From assembly GCA_023230265.1 (NCBI GenBank), contig JALNXR010000132.1, forward strand, positions 1-6,112: a stretch of 6,112 nucleotides of DNA. The letters run 5' to 3'. Positions 1-5,079 of the stretch are shown one piece after another; position 1 is the first letter of the stretch, and the number at the start of each line of letters is the position of its first letter. Below the pieces are notes generated by a model. That model did no database searches and was not told the DNA's origin. It saw only the letters and a program-made list of their open reading frames with translations. Both the position numbers and the translations under genes were made by a program. The DNA is from Bacteroidales bacterium (GTDB lineage Bacteria; Bacteroidota; Bacteroidia; Bacteroidales; UBA932).

Positions 1-107
1 TGCACCTTAAAGGAGATGTTGTCAACAGCAGTAAAGGAGCCGAACTTTTTTGTCAGCCCGTCAGCAATAATAACATAATCATTCTCCCGGTTCATTTCTC
101 TCATCAT
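1..107 (-). CDS. ABC transporter ATP-binding protein B, N-terminal fragment (left-edge partial)
   Basis: This is the beginning of a second ABC ATPase, running off the left edge, so only about 35 residues are visible. They read as a typical nucleotide-binding-domain start: VIIADGLTKKFGSFTAVDNI, followed by SFKV, with the A-loop aromatic (F of KKFG) and the first beta strands. Walker A lies outside the window. I chose the ATG at 107 because GGAG (118-115) precedes it by 7 bases; in-frame ATGs at 104 and 95 are alternatives. The gene overlaps the 3' end of ATPase A by 29 bases (17 if it starts at 95), suggesting translational coupling and a 1:1 partner. In YbhF-type exporters the two ATPase units are fused; here they are separate genes. 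I infer that it energises the same efflux pump and that ABC-2 permease genes follow beyond the edge. Confidence 0.85.
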   Translation of the reverse strand, partial: MMREMNRENDYVIIADGLTKKFGSFTAVDNISFKV

Positions 108-1062
108 TAGTCAGCTCCATAAAACAATCCTCTATTCCTGCCTCACCCTTTTCAATTTCTATTGAGGGATGTCCTCTGTCTATCAGGAAATTGCGCAACC
201 GACCTATATCCGGATTCCGGCTTTTCATAGTTATATGATGTGAATCTCCAAAGCTGAAGCAGCTCCTTACATCGGGGTACAGCCGGAGGTCAGTCAGCAG
301 TTTTGACATATTCTCGCCATGAACCTTCCACATATCATGTGTGAACTTTTTGACTATGTTTCCCGGAGATTCAATTTCGAGGAATCTGCCATCCCGGATC
401 AAAGCTATACGGTCGCAAAGAGCAGCTTCATCCATATATGGGGTGGAGACAAGTATTGTAATCTTCTGTTTTTTCAGCCTCTCCAGCATCTCCCAGAACT
501 CCTTGCGTGAAACCGGGTCAACACCGGTGGTCGGTTCGTCCAGAAAGAGAACTTTTGGCTTATGTATCAATGCGCAGCAAAGAGCAAGTTTCTGCTTCAT
601 CCCTCCGGAAAGCTGACCGGCTTTTCGTTTTTTAAATGGCTCTAACTGCCTGTAGATATCCTCTATAAGATAATAATTCTCTTGTACGGAGCTGTTAAAA
701 ACTTTTGCAAACACATTGAGGTTTTCCTCAACAGAGAGATCCTGGTAGAGGGAAAATCTGCCCGGCATATATCCGGTTATATTTCTGATGCTTTTGTACT
801 CTTTAACCGCATCCAGTCCCTCGATTATCACCTCGCCCGAATCTGCAAGCAAAAGAGTGGTGAGAATACGGAACAGAGTTGTTTTCCCAGCCCCGTCCGG
901 CCCGATAATTCCGAAAATTTCACCGCAAAGCACCTCAAAACTGATCTCCTTTAAAGCCTGAACATCAATTTTTTCAAAGGGAGTGTTCTTAAGGTATCTT
1001 TTGGAAACCGACCGGCAAATGACTGAATATTTTACAGATTCTGATTCTGTGGAGCTTATCAT
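79..1062 (-). CDS. ABC-type multidrug export ATPase A (YbhF-like/DrrA-like)
   Basis: This 327-residue cytoplasmic ATPase drives an ABC exporter. Visible motifs are the A-loop Tyr23 (KRY), Walker A GPDGAGKTT (54-62), signature LSGGMKQK (151-158), Walker B VLFLDEP with catalytic Glu (171-177), and D-loop GVDP (180-183). The C-terminal 90 residues form the accessory domain usual in DrrA/YbhF-type ATPases. Two positions are unusual: the Q-loop region reads GYMPGRFSLYQDL (97-109) with Gly101 where Gln is expected, and the switch region reads STPYMDEA (206-213) with Pro208 where His is expected. Hydrolysis at this site may be weakened, as in degenerate halves of heterodimeric ABC proteins. The ATG at 1062 has GAGGAG 7 bases upstream (1075-1070). 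It is the third gene of the operon, 143 bases after the adaptor and overlapping ATPase B. The substrate cannot be read from the sequence. Confidence 0.95.
   Translation of the reverse strand: MISSTESESVKYSVICRSVSKRYLKNTPFEKIDVQALKEISFEVLCGEIFGIIGPDGAGKTTLFRILTTLLLADSGEVIIEGLDAVKEYKSIRNITGYMPGRFSLYQDLSVEENLNVFAKVFNSSVQENYYLIEDIYRQLEPFKKRKAGQLSGGMKQKLALCCALIHKPKVLFLDEPTTGVDPVSRKEFWEMLERLKKQKITILVSTPYMDEAALCDRIALIRDGRFLEIESPGNIVKKFTHDMWKVHGENMSKLLTDLRLYPDVRSCFSFGDSHHITMKSRNPDIGRLRNFLIDRGHPSIEIEKGEAGIEDCFMELTNDERNEPGE
115..118 (-). promoter_or_regulatory. Shine-Dalgarno of ATPase B inside ATPase A
   Basis: GGAG on the minus strand lies within the coding sequence of ATPase A, 7 bases before the ATG at 107. 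It favours 107 over the in-frame ATG at 95 and fits translational coupling of the two ATPases. Confidence 0.45.
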
Positions 1063-1136
1063 CTCGTTTCTCCTCTTTTTTCTTATCTTTTCTTTCTTTT
1101 CTTTTCTTATCTTTTCGTCTCTTTTTCTTTCTTTTT
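1063..1136 (-). repeat. Polypurine leader tract upstream of ATPase A
   Basis: Read on the minus strand, these 74 bases are purine except at four positions (complements of 1066, 1085, 1109 and 1117 break the run or its pattern). They consist of A-runs with single G's, including two copies of AAAAGATAAGAAAAGAAA-like sequence. The tract ends in GAGGAG and a 7-base spacer before the ATG at 1062, so its 3' end serves as a ribosome-binding site. The rest could keep the messenger unstructured, or form triplex-prone DNA. Replication slippage may change its length between strains. Confidence 0.7.
1070..1075 (-). promoter_or_regulatory. Shine-Dalgarno of ATPase A
   Basis: GAGGAG on the minus strand lies 7 bases before the ATG at 1062 and fixes that start. 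A strong Shine-Dalgarno is unusual beside the other genes of this window, most of which have none. Confidence 0.6.
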
Positions 1137-1191
1137 GCCAATCAATTTCTCCTCGTTTCTCCTATTTTCCTCCTCAATCTTTCAGTCATAC

Positions 1192-1204
1192 TAATCCTGG
1201 ATTA
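1192..1204. repeat. Inverted repeat just after the adaptor stop codon
   Basis: TAATCCTGGATTA is a perfect 6-base dyad with one central base, immediately beyond the adaptor's TGA (1208-1206). In RNA it could form only a 5-pair, 3-base-loop hairpin with no following U-run, so it is not a convincing terminator. It may affect processing or decay between the adaptor and ATPase parts of the transcript. Confidence 0.3.
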
Positions 1205-1205
1205 A

Positions 1206-2099
1206 TCAGAATTTAACCTCTCCGTACATTCCGATTTTCAGAAATCCGTCATTCTTAACCGAAAGTTTAATTGCATAAACAAGATTGGCCCTTTCGTCCC
1301 GGGTCTGAATGGTTTTAGGGGTAAATTCAGCTTTATCGGATATCCATTTCACAATTGCCTGATATTCCCGGCTCTCCTCGCCAAAGTCTGCGAAAATTTT
1401 AACACTCTGTCCGATTTTTAACTGAGTCAATTGTGCTGCGGTGATATATGCCTTTAAGATCATATTCTCCAGGTCGGCAATTTTATAGAGGGCTTTCCCT
1501 GGCATTGCCAGTTCATTCGCCTCGGTATATTTAACCAAAACGGTGCCTGACAGCGGATTGGCAATTCTGCATTTTTTTAATTGATCATCAATTTGCTCAA
1601 TTTGTATCTGAAGAGTAGCCGCATCCTCGCTGATCCCTCTTGAGGCAATCTCGAGGGAAGATTTTTGCGCCTCCAGCTGCCTCTCAAGCACAGCAACGGA
1701 ATTGTTGATATCATCCAGTTGCTTGGAACCTGCAGCATCCGCCCTGACCAGTCTCTCCACCCGCTCTTTCTCTGATTTCTGGCTGGTAAGCTGTTGCTCT
1801 GTTACTGCTATCTGCTTATTAATCTCCGGCATACGGCTTTTTACAGCCTTTACACTGTTAATAAGCTGCTTCTTTTTGAGCCAGAGTTGCACACTGTCTA
1901 TGTAACCCACAGTTTCCCCTGCTGCAATAGTCTCTCCCTCCTGAACATCCAGTGTTAGTATTTTACCGCTGACTTCTGATGAGACTACAATTTCTGTAGC
2001 TTCAAATGTCCCGGAAGCATCGTAATCATTCTCACTGTCTTTGCAGGAGCAGATAAACAAAACAGCTGCTACCGGGAGGATAAATTTTAAGTTTCTCAT
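1206..2099 (-). CDS. HlyD/YbhG-family periplasmic adaptor (membrane fusion) lipoprotein
   Basis: This is the adaptor that links the inner-membrane ABC exporter to the outer-membrane channel. From the ATG at 2099 it is 297 residues. It opens with a lipoprotein signal, MRNLKFILPVAAVLFICSC, with the lipidated Cys19 preceded by ICS. Then come the first half of the lipoyl-like domain (about 36-69, VSSEVSGKILTLDVQEGETI), a long coiled-coil hairpin (about 72-176, rich in Q, K, E and L heptads), the second lipoyl half (about 177-210, NPLSGTVLVKYTEANELAMPG), and a beta-barrel domain ending in IGMYGEVKF. In-frame ATGs at 2123 and 2138 would add 8 or 13 residues. I preferred 2099 because it gives a compact signal peptide, but no start has a convincing ribosome site. 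It lies 62 bases after the TolC-like gene (23 if it starts at 2138), clearly in the same operon. The adaptor role is secure; the cargo is unknown. Confidence 0.93.
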   Translation of the reverse strand: MRNLKFILPVAAVLFICSCKDSENDYDASGTFEATEIVVSSEVSGKILTLDVQEGETIAAGETVGYIDSVQLWLKKKQLINSVKAVKSRMPEINKQIAVTEQQLTSQKSEKERVERLVRADAAGSKQLDDINNSVAVLERQLEAQKSSLEIASRGISEDAATLQIQIEQIDDQLKKCRIANPLSGTVLVKYTEANELAMPGKALYKIADLENMILKAYITAAQLTQLKIGQSVKIFADFGEESREYQAIVKWISDKAEFTPKTIQTRDERANLVYAIKLSVKNDGFLKIGMYGEVKF

Positions 2100-2161
2100 A
2101 TCTAGCTTTCTGAAATTATACATTTTATAATTTTCCATACCTCATCAGTTTTAGGAGAAAG

Positions 2162-3520
2162 TTAATTATTAGAGATGTTTTGAAAGTTGTAAATTGCCAT
2201 CAGCAGTTCAATCTCCCTCATAGCCCTCTCCTGTATTGAATTGCTCTCTGCATTTATCTCCCTGATCAAATCGCTCACTGTTAATGTTCCATTCTCTACC
2301 TTTACCTCTGCCCTTTTTTTAATTGATGACCTGAGTGCGATAATCTCCTGATCCCCCGTGAGCTGTTCTTTGATTTTATTTATCTCATGGATACTCTGGC
2401 TCATTTTTAGCCGGGTGTTAAAAAGAAAGGTCTCCTTCTGCAGGTTTATATTTTGTTGGCTTACCTCAATATTACGGATATTATTCTTTTTTGTGTAGAG
2501 CCCTCCGAAATTCCATACTACCCTGGCTCCCAGGATATAATAAGGGGTAAATCCGGGCTCGAACATATTAAGTCCGGGATTCCCGTATCCCCCCTGTGCA
2601 AAGATCCCGACTTTAGGCATTACCGAAGATCTGACAGCACCCTTTTGGTTTTCGTACAGATTGTACTGTGCGTCCAGCATGGCCAGCTCCGGACGGTTGA
2701 CAGGGATGTCGTAACCGTGTGACATATTGGTGGGTGATTGTTGAGCAGGTAAAAGTTGTCCGGAAGACAGGAACCCGGATAGAAATGTCACAGGTACGGC
2801 AGGCTTTATAAGAGAGTCTGTCAGGCATAGAGTATCTGCCGTCATAATGGTAAGCATCTGCCTAAAGGACTTCTGTGCTGCAATAATCCCTGCTCTCTTT
2901 TGTTTAACCCTGAGTTGTTCAATTCTGATAAGATCAAGATCGGACCTGGCGGCAATCCCATTTTCAATACAGGCTGAGACTCTGTTATGGTTAACATCCA
3001 GCTCTTTGTTTAACAAATCAGTGATAATTAACTGCTCGTTCAAAGCCAGAATGCCAAAGAAAATCTGATTCACCCTGTCTCTGAGAGAGTACATATCCAC
3101 CTCAAGTTTTTTTCTTTCAAGTTCACCGGTGGCCTTAATCACATTTTTCTGCGAGTTGATGGCCCCGCCGTCCCAAACTACCTGGCTTATCTCTGCAATA
3201 AGCTGATACTGATCTTTGTTCAAGGAGGTGAATTCGACATCCTTTCCGGAGAGATCACTCAGGATCTGACTTAGTGCCGGAGGAATTTCTGTTACATCTG
3301 ATTGTAAATGAGCCTTTGCAGAAAAAGTTACCTGTGGCAGATAACCTTTACCGGCATTTGAGAGACTGTAGGTCTGAGAAAGGTCTATCAACCCAAATTG
3401 CTTAATAAGTGGATAGTTATTCCTGGCCTTCTCCTGGCAGGATTCAAGGGTTATCTGTCCGTAAATATCTGTCAGATTGATGATAACTCCGAGTAATAAT
3501 ATTATAAACCGGCGGATCAT
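2162..3520 (-). CDS. TolC-family outer-membrane efflux channel
   Basis: This outer-membrane beta-barrel and alpha-helical tunnel protein forms the exit duct of the pump. From the ATG at 3520 it has 452 residues, normal for the family. Residues 1-21 (MIRRFIILLLGVIINLTDIYG) form a Sec signal peptide. The mature protein starts with the family's LESCQEKARNNYPLIK helix (25-40). The two internal repeats of TolC are visible as paired strand and helix blocks, VVWDGGAINSQKN (114-126) and VVWNFGGLYTKKN (334-346), with NRPEL (275-279) opening the second half. The frame stays open to a TTG at 3571, which would add 17 residues ahead of the signal peptide; I reject that start. No Shine-Dalgarno is evident. 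It is the first gene of the efflux operon and is divergent from the XRE-Panacea gene, so the 207 bases between them must hold the promoter. Confidence 0.93.
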   Translation of the reverse strand: MIRRFIILLLGVIINLTDIYGQITLESCQEKARNNYPLIKQFGLIDLSQTYSLSNAGKGYLPQVTFSAKAHLQSDVTEIPPALSQILSDLSGKDVEFTSLNKDQYQLIAEISQVVWDGGAINSQKNVIKATGELERKKLEVDMYSLRDRVNQIFFGILALNEQLIITDLLNKELDVNHNRVSACIENGIAARSDLDLIRIEQLRVKQKRAGIIAAQKSFRQMLTIMTADTLCLTDSLIKPAVPVTFLSGFLSSGQLLPAQQSPTNMSHGYDIPVNRPELAMLDAQYNLYENQKGAVRSSVMPKVGIFAQGGYGNPGLNMFEPGFTPYYILGARVVWNFGGLYTKKNNIRNIEVSQQNINLQKETFLFNTRLKMSQSIHEINKIKEQLTGDQEIIALRSSIKKRAEVKVENGTLTVSDLIREINAESNSIQERAMREIELLMAIYNFQNISNN

Positions 3521-3561
3521 AAAAGAGATGTTTAGTAAACGATGTTGCAAAACTGATACAA

Positions 3562-3583
3562 TATTACACAAATTTGTATTACA
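3562..3583. repeat. Palindrome flanked by TATTACA direct repeats near the TolC-like gene start
   Basis: ACAAATTTGT (3568-3577) is a perfect 10-base palindrome. It is overlapped at each end by a copy of TATTACA (3562-3568 and 3577-3583), 15 bases apart. The cluster lies 42-63 bases upstream of the TolC-like ATG, where a promoter or operator for the efflux operon would be expected. Short AT-rich palindromes are common by chance, so this is only a candidate site. Confidence 0.3.
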
Positions 3584-3647
3584 GACATTCTCTTAATTAT
3601 ACTTACTCCTTTCAATCCCGAAGAATTTATTAATAAAAGGAGATTGC

Positions 3648-3687
3648 TGTAAGAAAATAAAACAAAAATATGTAAGAAAACAAAACA
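3648..3687 (+). repeat. Tandem 17-bp direct repeats, candidate operator
   Basis: TGTAAGAAAATAAAACA (3648-3664) recurs as TGTAAGAAAACAAAACA (3671-3687), with 16 of 17 positions identical and 23 bases from start to start, about two helical turns. The second copy ends six bases before the TATATTTG box and covers the place where the -33 element would be. That position suits a repressor site, and the XRE protein encoded immediately downstream is the obvious candidate ligand. The A-rich composition means some similarity could arise by chance. Confidence 0.5.
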
Positions 3688-3692
3688 TTCAT

Positions 3693-3700
3693 TATATTTG
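3693..3700 (+). promoter_or_regulatory. Candidate Bacteroidota -7 box for the XRE-Panacea gene
   Basis: TATATTTG fits the Bacteroidota -7 consensus TAnnTTTG exactly and lies 27 bases before the ATG at 3728, leaving a short AT-rich leader with no Shine-Dalgarno, as is common in this phylum. No good -33 TTTG is seen about 20 bases upstream; the nearest sequence is TATGTAAG, inside a direct repeat. That could make it a weak or regulated promoter. Confidence 0.45.
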
Positions 3701-3727
3701 CAGTCAATATAAAAAACTATCAAACAT

Positions 3728-4537
3728 ATGGGAGAGGAACTAACATATAAAAATATTGGCAGAAGGCTCGCAGAATTCAGAAAACAAAAAGGCCTTTCAC
3801 AAGAAGATCTGGCAAAACGAGTAAAAATTTCACGTCCCTCTTTAGCTCAGATTGAGTTAGGGAACAGAAGCATTAGCGTCCTTGAATTGAATAAATTTTC
3901 AATAATTCTTGGTATCTCCTTTGATCATTTATTATCTACCGACTCCTCTCCCGTTGAGTTGCAGGAATCTAAAGCAGTGTATAAAATTAAATCAAAAGAG
4001 GAGAGAATTTCTGTTCCACAACTATATGTAGAGAAATTCAGAAACACTCTTCTTTATATTTTAGAAAAATGTGCCGGAAAGCCAAATGTAGGTGAAACGG
4101 TGCTTAATAAATTATTGTACTTTATTGATTTTAATTATTATGAGTTATACGAGGAACATTTAACCGGTGCCAGATACAAAAAGCTTCCCTATGGCCCTGT
4201 TCCGCAAGAGTTAGATATTATAATCAACCAAATGATTAATAATGGCCAGATACAAAGAATCAAAACCGAGTATTTCGGCTTACAGCAAACACGGTACATA
4301 CCACTAATCAAAGCTGATCTGAAAGATTTAAAAGCAACAGAAAAAGTTATTATTGACAGTGTAATTGAGCAGATGAGTGATTGGTCTGCAAATATTATTA
4401 GTGACTATTCACATAAAGATATACCCTGGTTGGTAACAAAGGAGGGAAAAGAGATAGATTACGAACTGACCTTTTACAGAGAGGCTCCATATTCTGTAAG
4501 AAGCTATGACGAGAGAGCTCAAGGCCATTCTAAATAA
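3728..4537 (+). CDS. XRE-family HTH regulator fused to a SocA/Panacea (DUF4065) domain
   Basis: This 269-residue protein has an N-terminal XRE helix-turn-helix (about residues 8-68: IGRRLAEFRKQKGLSQEDLA, then RVKISRPSLAQIELGNRSIS), a charged linker (about 72-100), and a C-terminal SocA-like Panacea domain (about 103-255). The Panacea marks are LNKLLYFIDFNYYE (126-139), GARYKKLPYGPVPQEL (147-162) and YSHKDIPW (227-234). The family includes Caulobacter SocA, a proteolytic adaptor and antitoxin, and the broad Panacea antitoxins. Fusion to an HTH suggests DNA binding, probably autoregulation. No toxin gene is adjacent: upstream lies the divergent efflux operon, and downstream a convergent DoxX gene starts 4 bases on. 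The gene looks more AT-rich than its neighbours (hand count: 25% G+C at 4081-4140 against 45% at 1921-1980), which may mean separate ancestry. It could be an orphan antitoxin or a regulator of the pump. Domain calls are firm; the role is not. Confidence 0.9.
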   Translation: MGEELTYKNIGRRLAEFRKQKGLSQEDLAKRVKISRPSLAQIELGNRSISVLELNKFSIILGISFDHLLSTDSSPVELQESKAVYKIKSKEERISVPQLYVEKFRNTLLYILEKCAGKPNVGETVLNKLLYFIDFNYYELYEEHLTGARYKKLPYGPVPQELDIIINQMINNGQIQRIKTEYFGLQQTRYIPLIKADLKDLKATEKVIIDSVIEQMSDWSANIISDYSHKDIPWLVTKEGKEIDYELTFYREAPYSVRSYDERAQGHSK

Positions 4538-4541
4538 TTTC

Positions 4542-4976
4542 CTATAAAACGATCTTTTCAGAAATATATCTGTCAACAGAATATTTCCCGGCTCCGGTAA
4601 CACCGATGAAGACAAAAATTGTGGCATATAGCAGAGCTAATTCTTTGTTCATAAAGGGATCCGATGCATGAACAATCAGAGCTGCCACAAGCATGGTTGT
4701 AAGCAGGGGAATTACTGCGTAGCGTGTCGCAAGTCCCAAAATAAGCAGCATTGAACAGATGAATTCAGCCAGTACTGCAAGAACAAGTGAAGCTGTAACT
4801 CCAATCCCTATAGGATCTGCAAACTGAATAGGGCCATCTCCGGTAAGCATCAGGAATTTGCCGTAACCGTGTGTAAGCATAAAAGAACCCGCAATTATCC
4901 TTAGAAACAATAATGAAACCGAAATTATTACCGGGTAATTTCCCGGATCAAAACTCATTTTAATTAATTTTTTCAT
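4542..4976 (-). CDS. DoxX-family integral membrane protein
   Basis: This small inner-membrane protein of 144 residues has four predicted helices, at about 15-37, 58-82, 86-104 and 112-130. The first helix carries the DoxX-type LRIIAGSFMLTHGYGK motif (25-40), and the second has AEFICSMLLILGLATRY (70-86). DoxX and DoxD-like proteins are linked to quinone or thiosulfate oxidoreduction and to redox homeostasis, but most members, including this one, have no proven function. The ATG at 4976 gives a short Lys-rich N-terminus (MKKLIKM); no ribosome site is evident. It follows the MFS gene by 103 bases on the same strand, so the two could be co-transcribed. Its stop codon lies four bases from that of the convergent XRE-Panacea gene, leaving no room for a separate terminator. 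The family call is confident; the physiological role is open. Confidence 0.9.
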   Translation of the reverse strand: MKKLIKMSFDPGNYPVIISVSLLFLRIIAGSFMLTHGYGKFLMLTGDGPIQFADPIGIGVTASLVLAVLAEFICSMLLILGLATRYAVIPLLTTMLVAALIVHASDPFMNKELALLYATIFVFIGVTGAGKYSVDRYISEKIVL

Positions 4977-5079
4977 AAGCTGATATATTTAAATGGTAGA
5001 TTTAAAGCTCATTCTGGAATTAAAACCACTCCCGGTCAGTACAGGTTTGTTAATCTGCCCGGCCTCTCTGTTCAGAATT
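4977..5079. other. Gap between MFS and DoxX genes
   Basis: These 103 bases hold no gene. I see no TAnnTTTG box in either orientation and no hairpin followed by a U-run. Two ATTTAAA copies (4988-4994 and 4999-5005) lie 12-29 bases before the DoxX start and may be part of an AT-rich promoter or leader. Whether DoxX has its own promoter cannot be decided from the sequence. Confidence 0.4.

Larger units (their letters stand above)
1063..1163 (-). repeat. Duplicated ribosome-site segment AGGAGAAACGAG
   Basis: The minus-strand 12-mer AGGAGAAACGAG occurs twice: directly before the ATG of ATPase A (1074-1063) and 89 bases upstream (1163-1152). The upstream copy is followed by GAGAAATTG and a 12-codon Lys-rich frame (TTG start at 1147, ending in TAA), which I do not call a gene. 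The duplication may mark how the polypurine leader arose, or a second ribosome entry point. Confidence 0.55.
3521..3727. promoter_or_regulatory. Divergent intergenic region between efflux operon and XRE-Panacea gene
   Basis: This 207-base, strongly A/T-rich gap separates two divergent start codons and must contain both promoters. Toward the plus-strand gene there is a TATATTTG box and a pair of direct repeats. Toward the TolC-like gene I find only imperfect -7 matches in minus-strand reading (CAAATTTG at 3576-3569, TAATATTG at 3566-3559, CAGTTTTG at 3555-3548) and one exact but distant TAnnTTTG match (TATTTTTG, 3670-3663). None has a well-spaced -33 TTTG. The efflux promoter therefore cannot be fixed from the sequence. 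Confidence 0.7.

Noticed and set aside
341..616. Plus-strand 91-codon reading frame inside ATPase A
   Set aside because: It lies antisense to the conserved ATPase motifs, has no recognisable domain, and is a shadow frame.
1063..1172. Repetitive purine tract as a CRISPR array
   Set aside because: The repeat units are short, irregular and without unique spacers; this is simple sequence.
983..1216. Plus-strand 77-codon Phe/Ser-rich reading frame
   Set aside because: Its composition comes from the polypyrimidine strand of the ATPase A leader, and it overlaps the well-supported minus-strand gene.
3569..3571. TTG start for the TolC-like gene, 17 codons upstream of the chosen ATG
   Set aside because: It would place a polar extension before a normal signal peptide that already starts at the ATG at 3520.
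3532..3723. Minus-strand 63-codon hydrophobic reading frame beside the Panacea gene, a possible toxin peptide
   Set aside because: It begins with TTG at the very edge of the XRE start, spans the promoter box and direct repeats, overlaps the TolC-like start region, and has no ribosome site. It looks like an AT-rich non-coding frame, although small hydrophobic toxins do occur with Panacea antitoxins.
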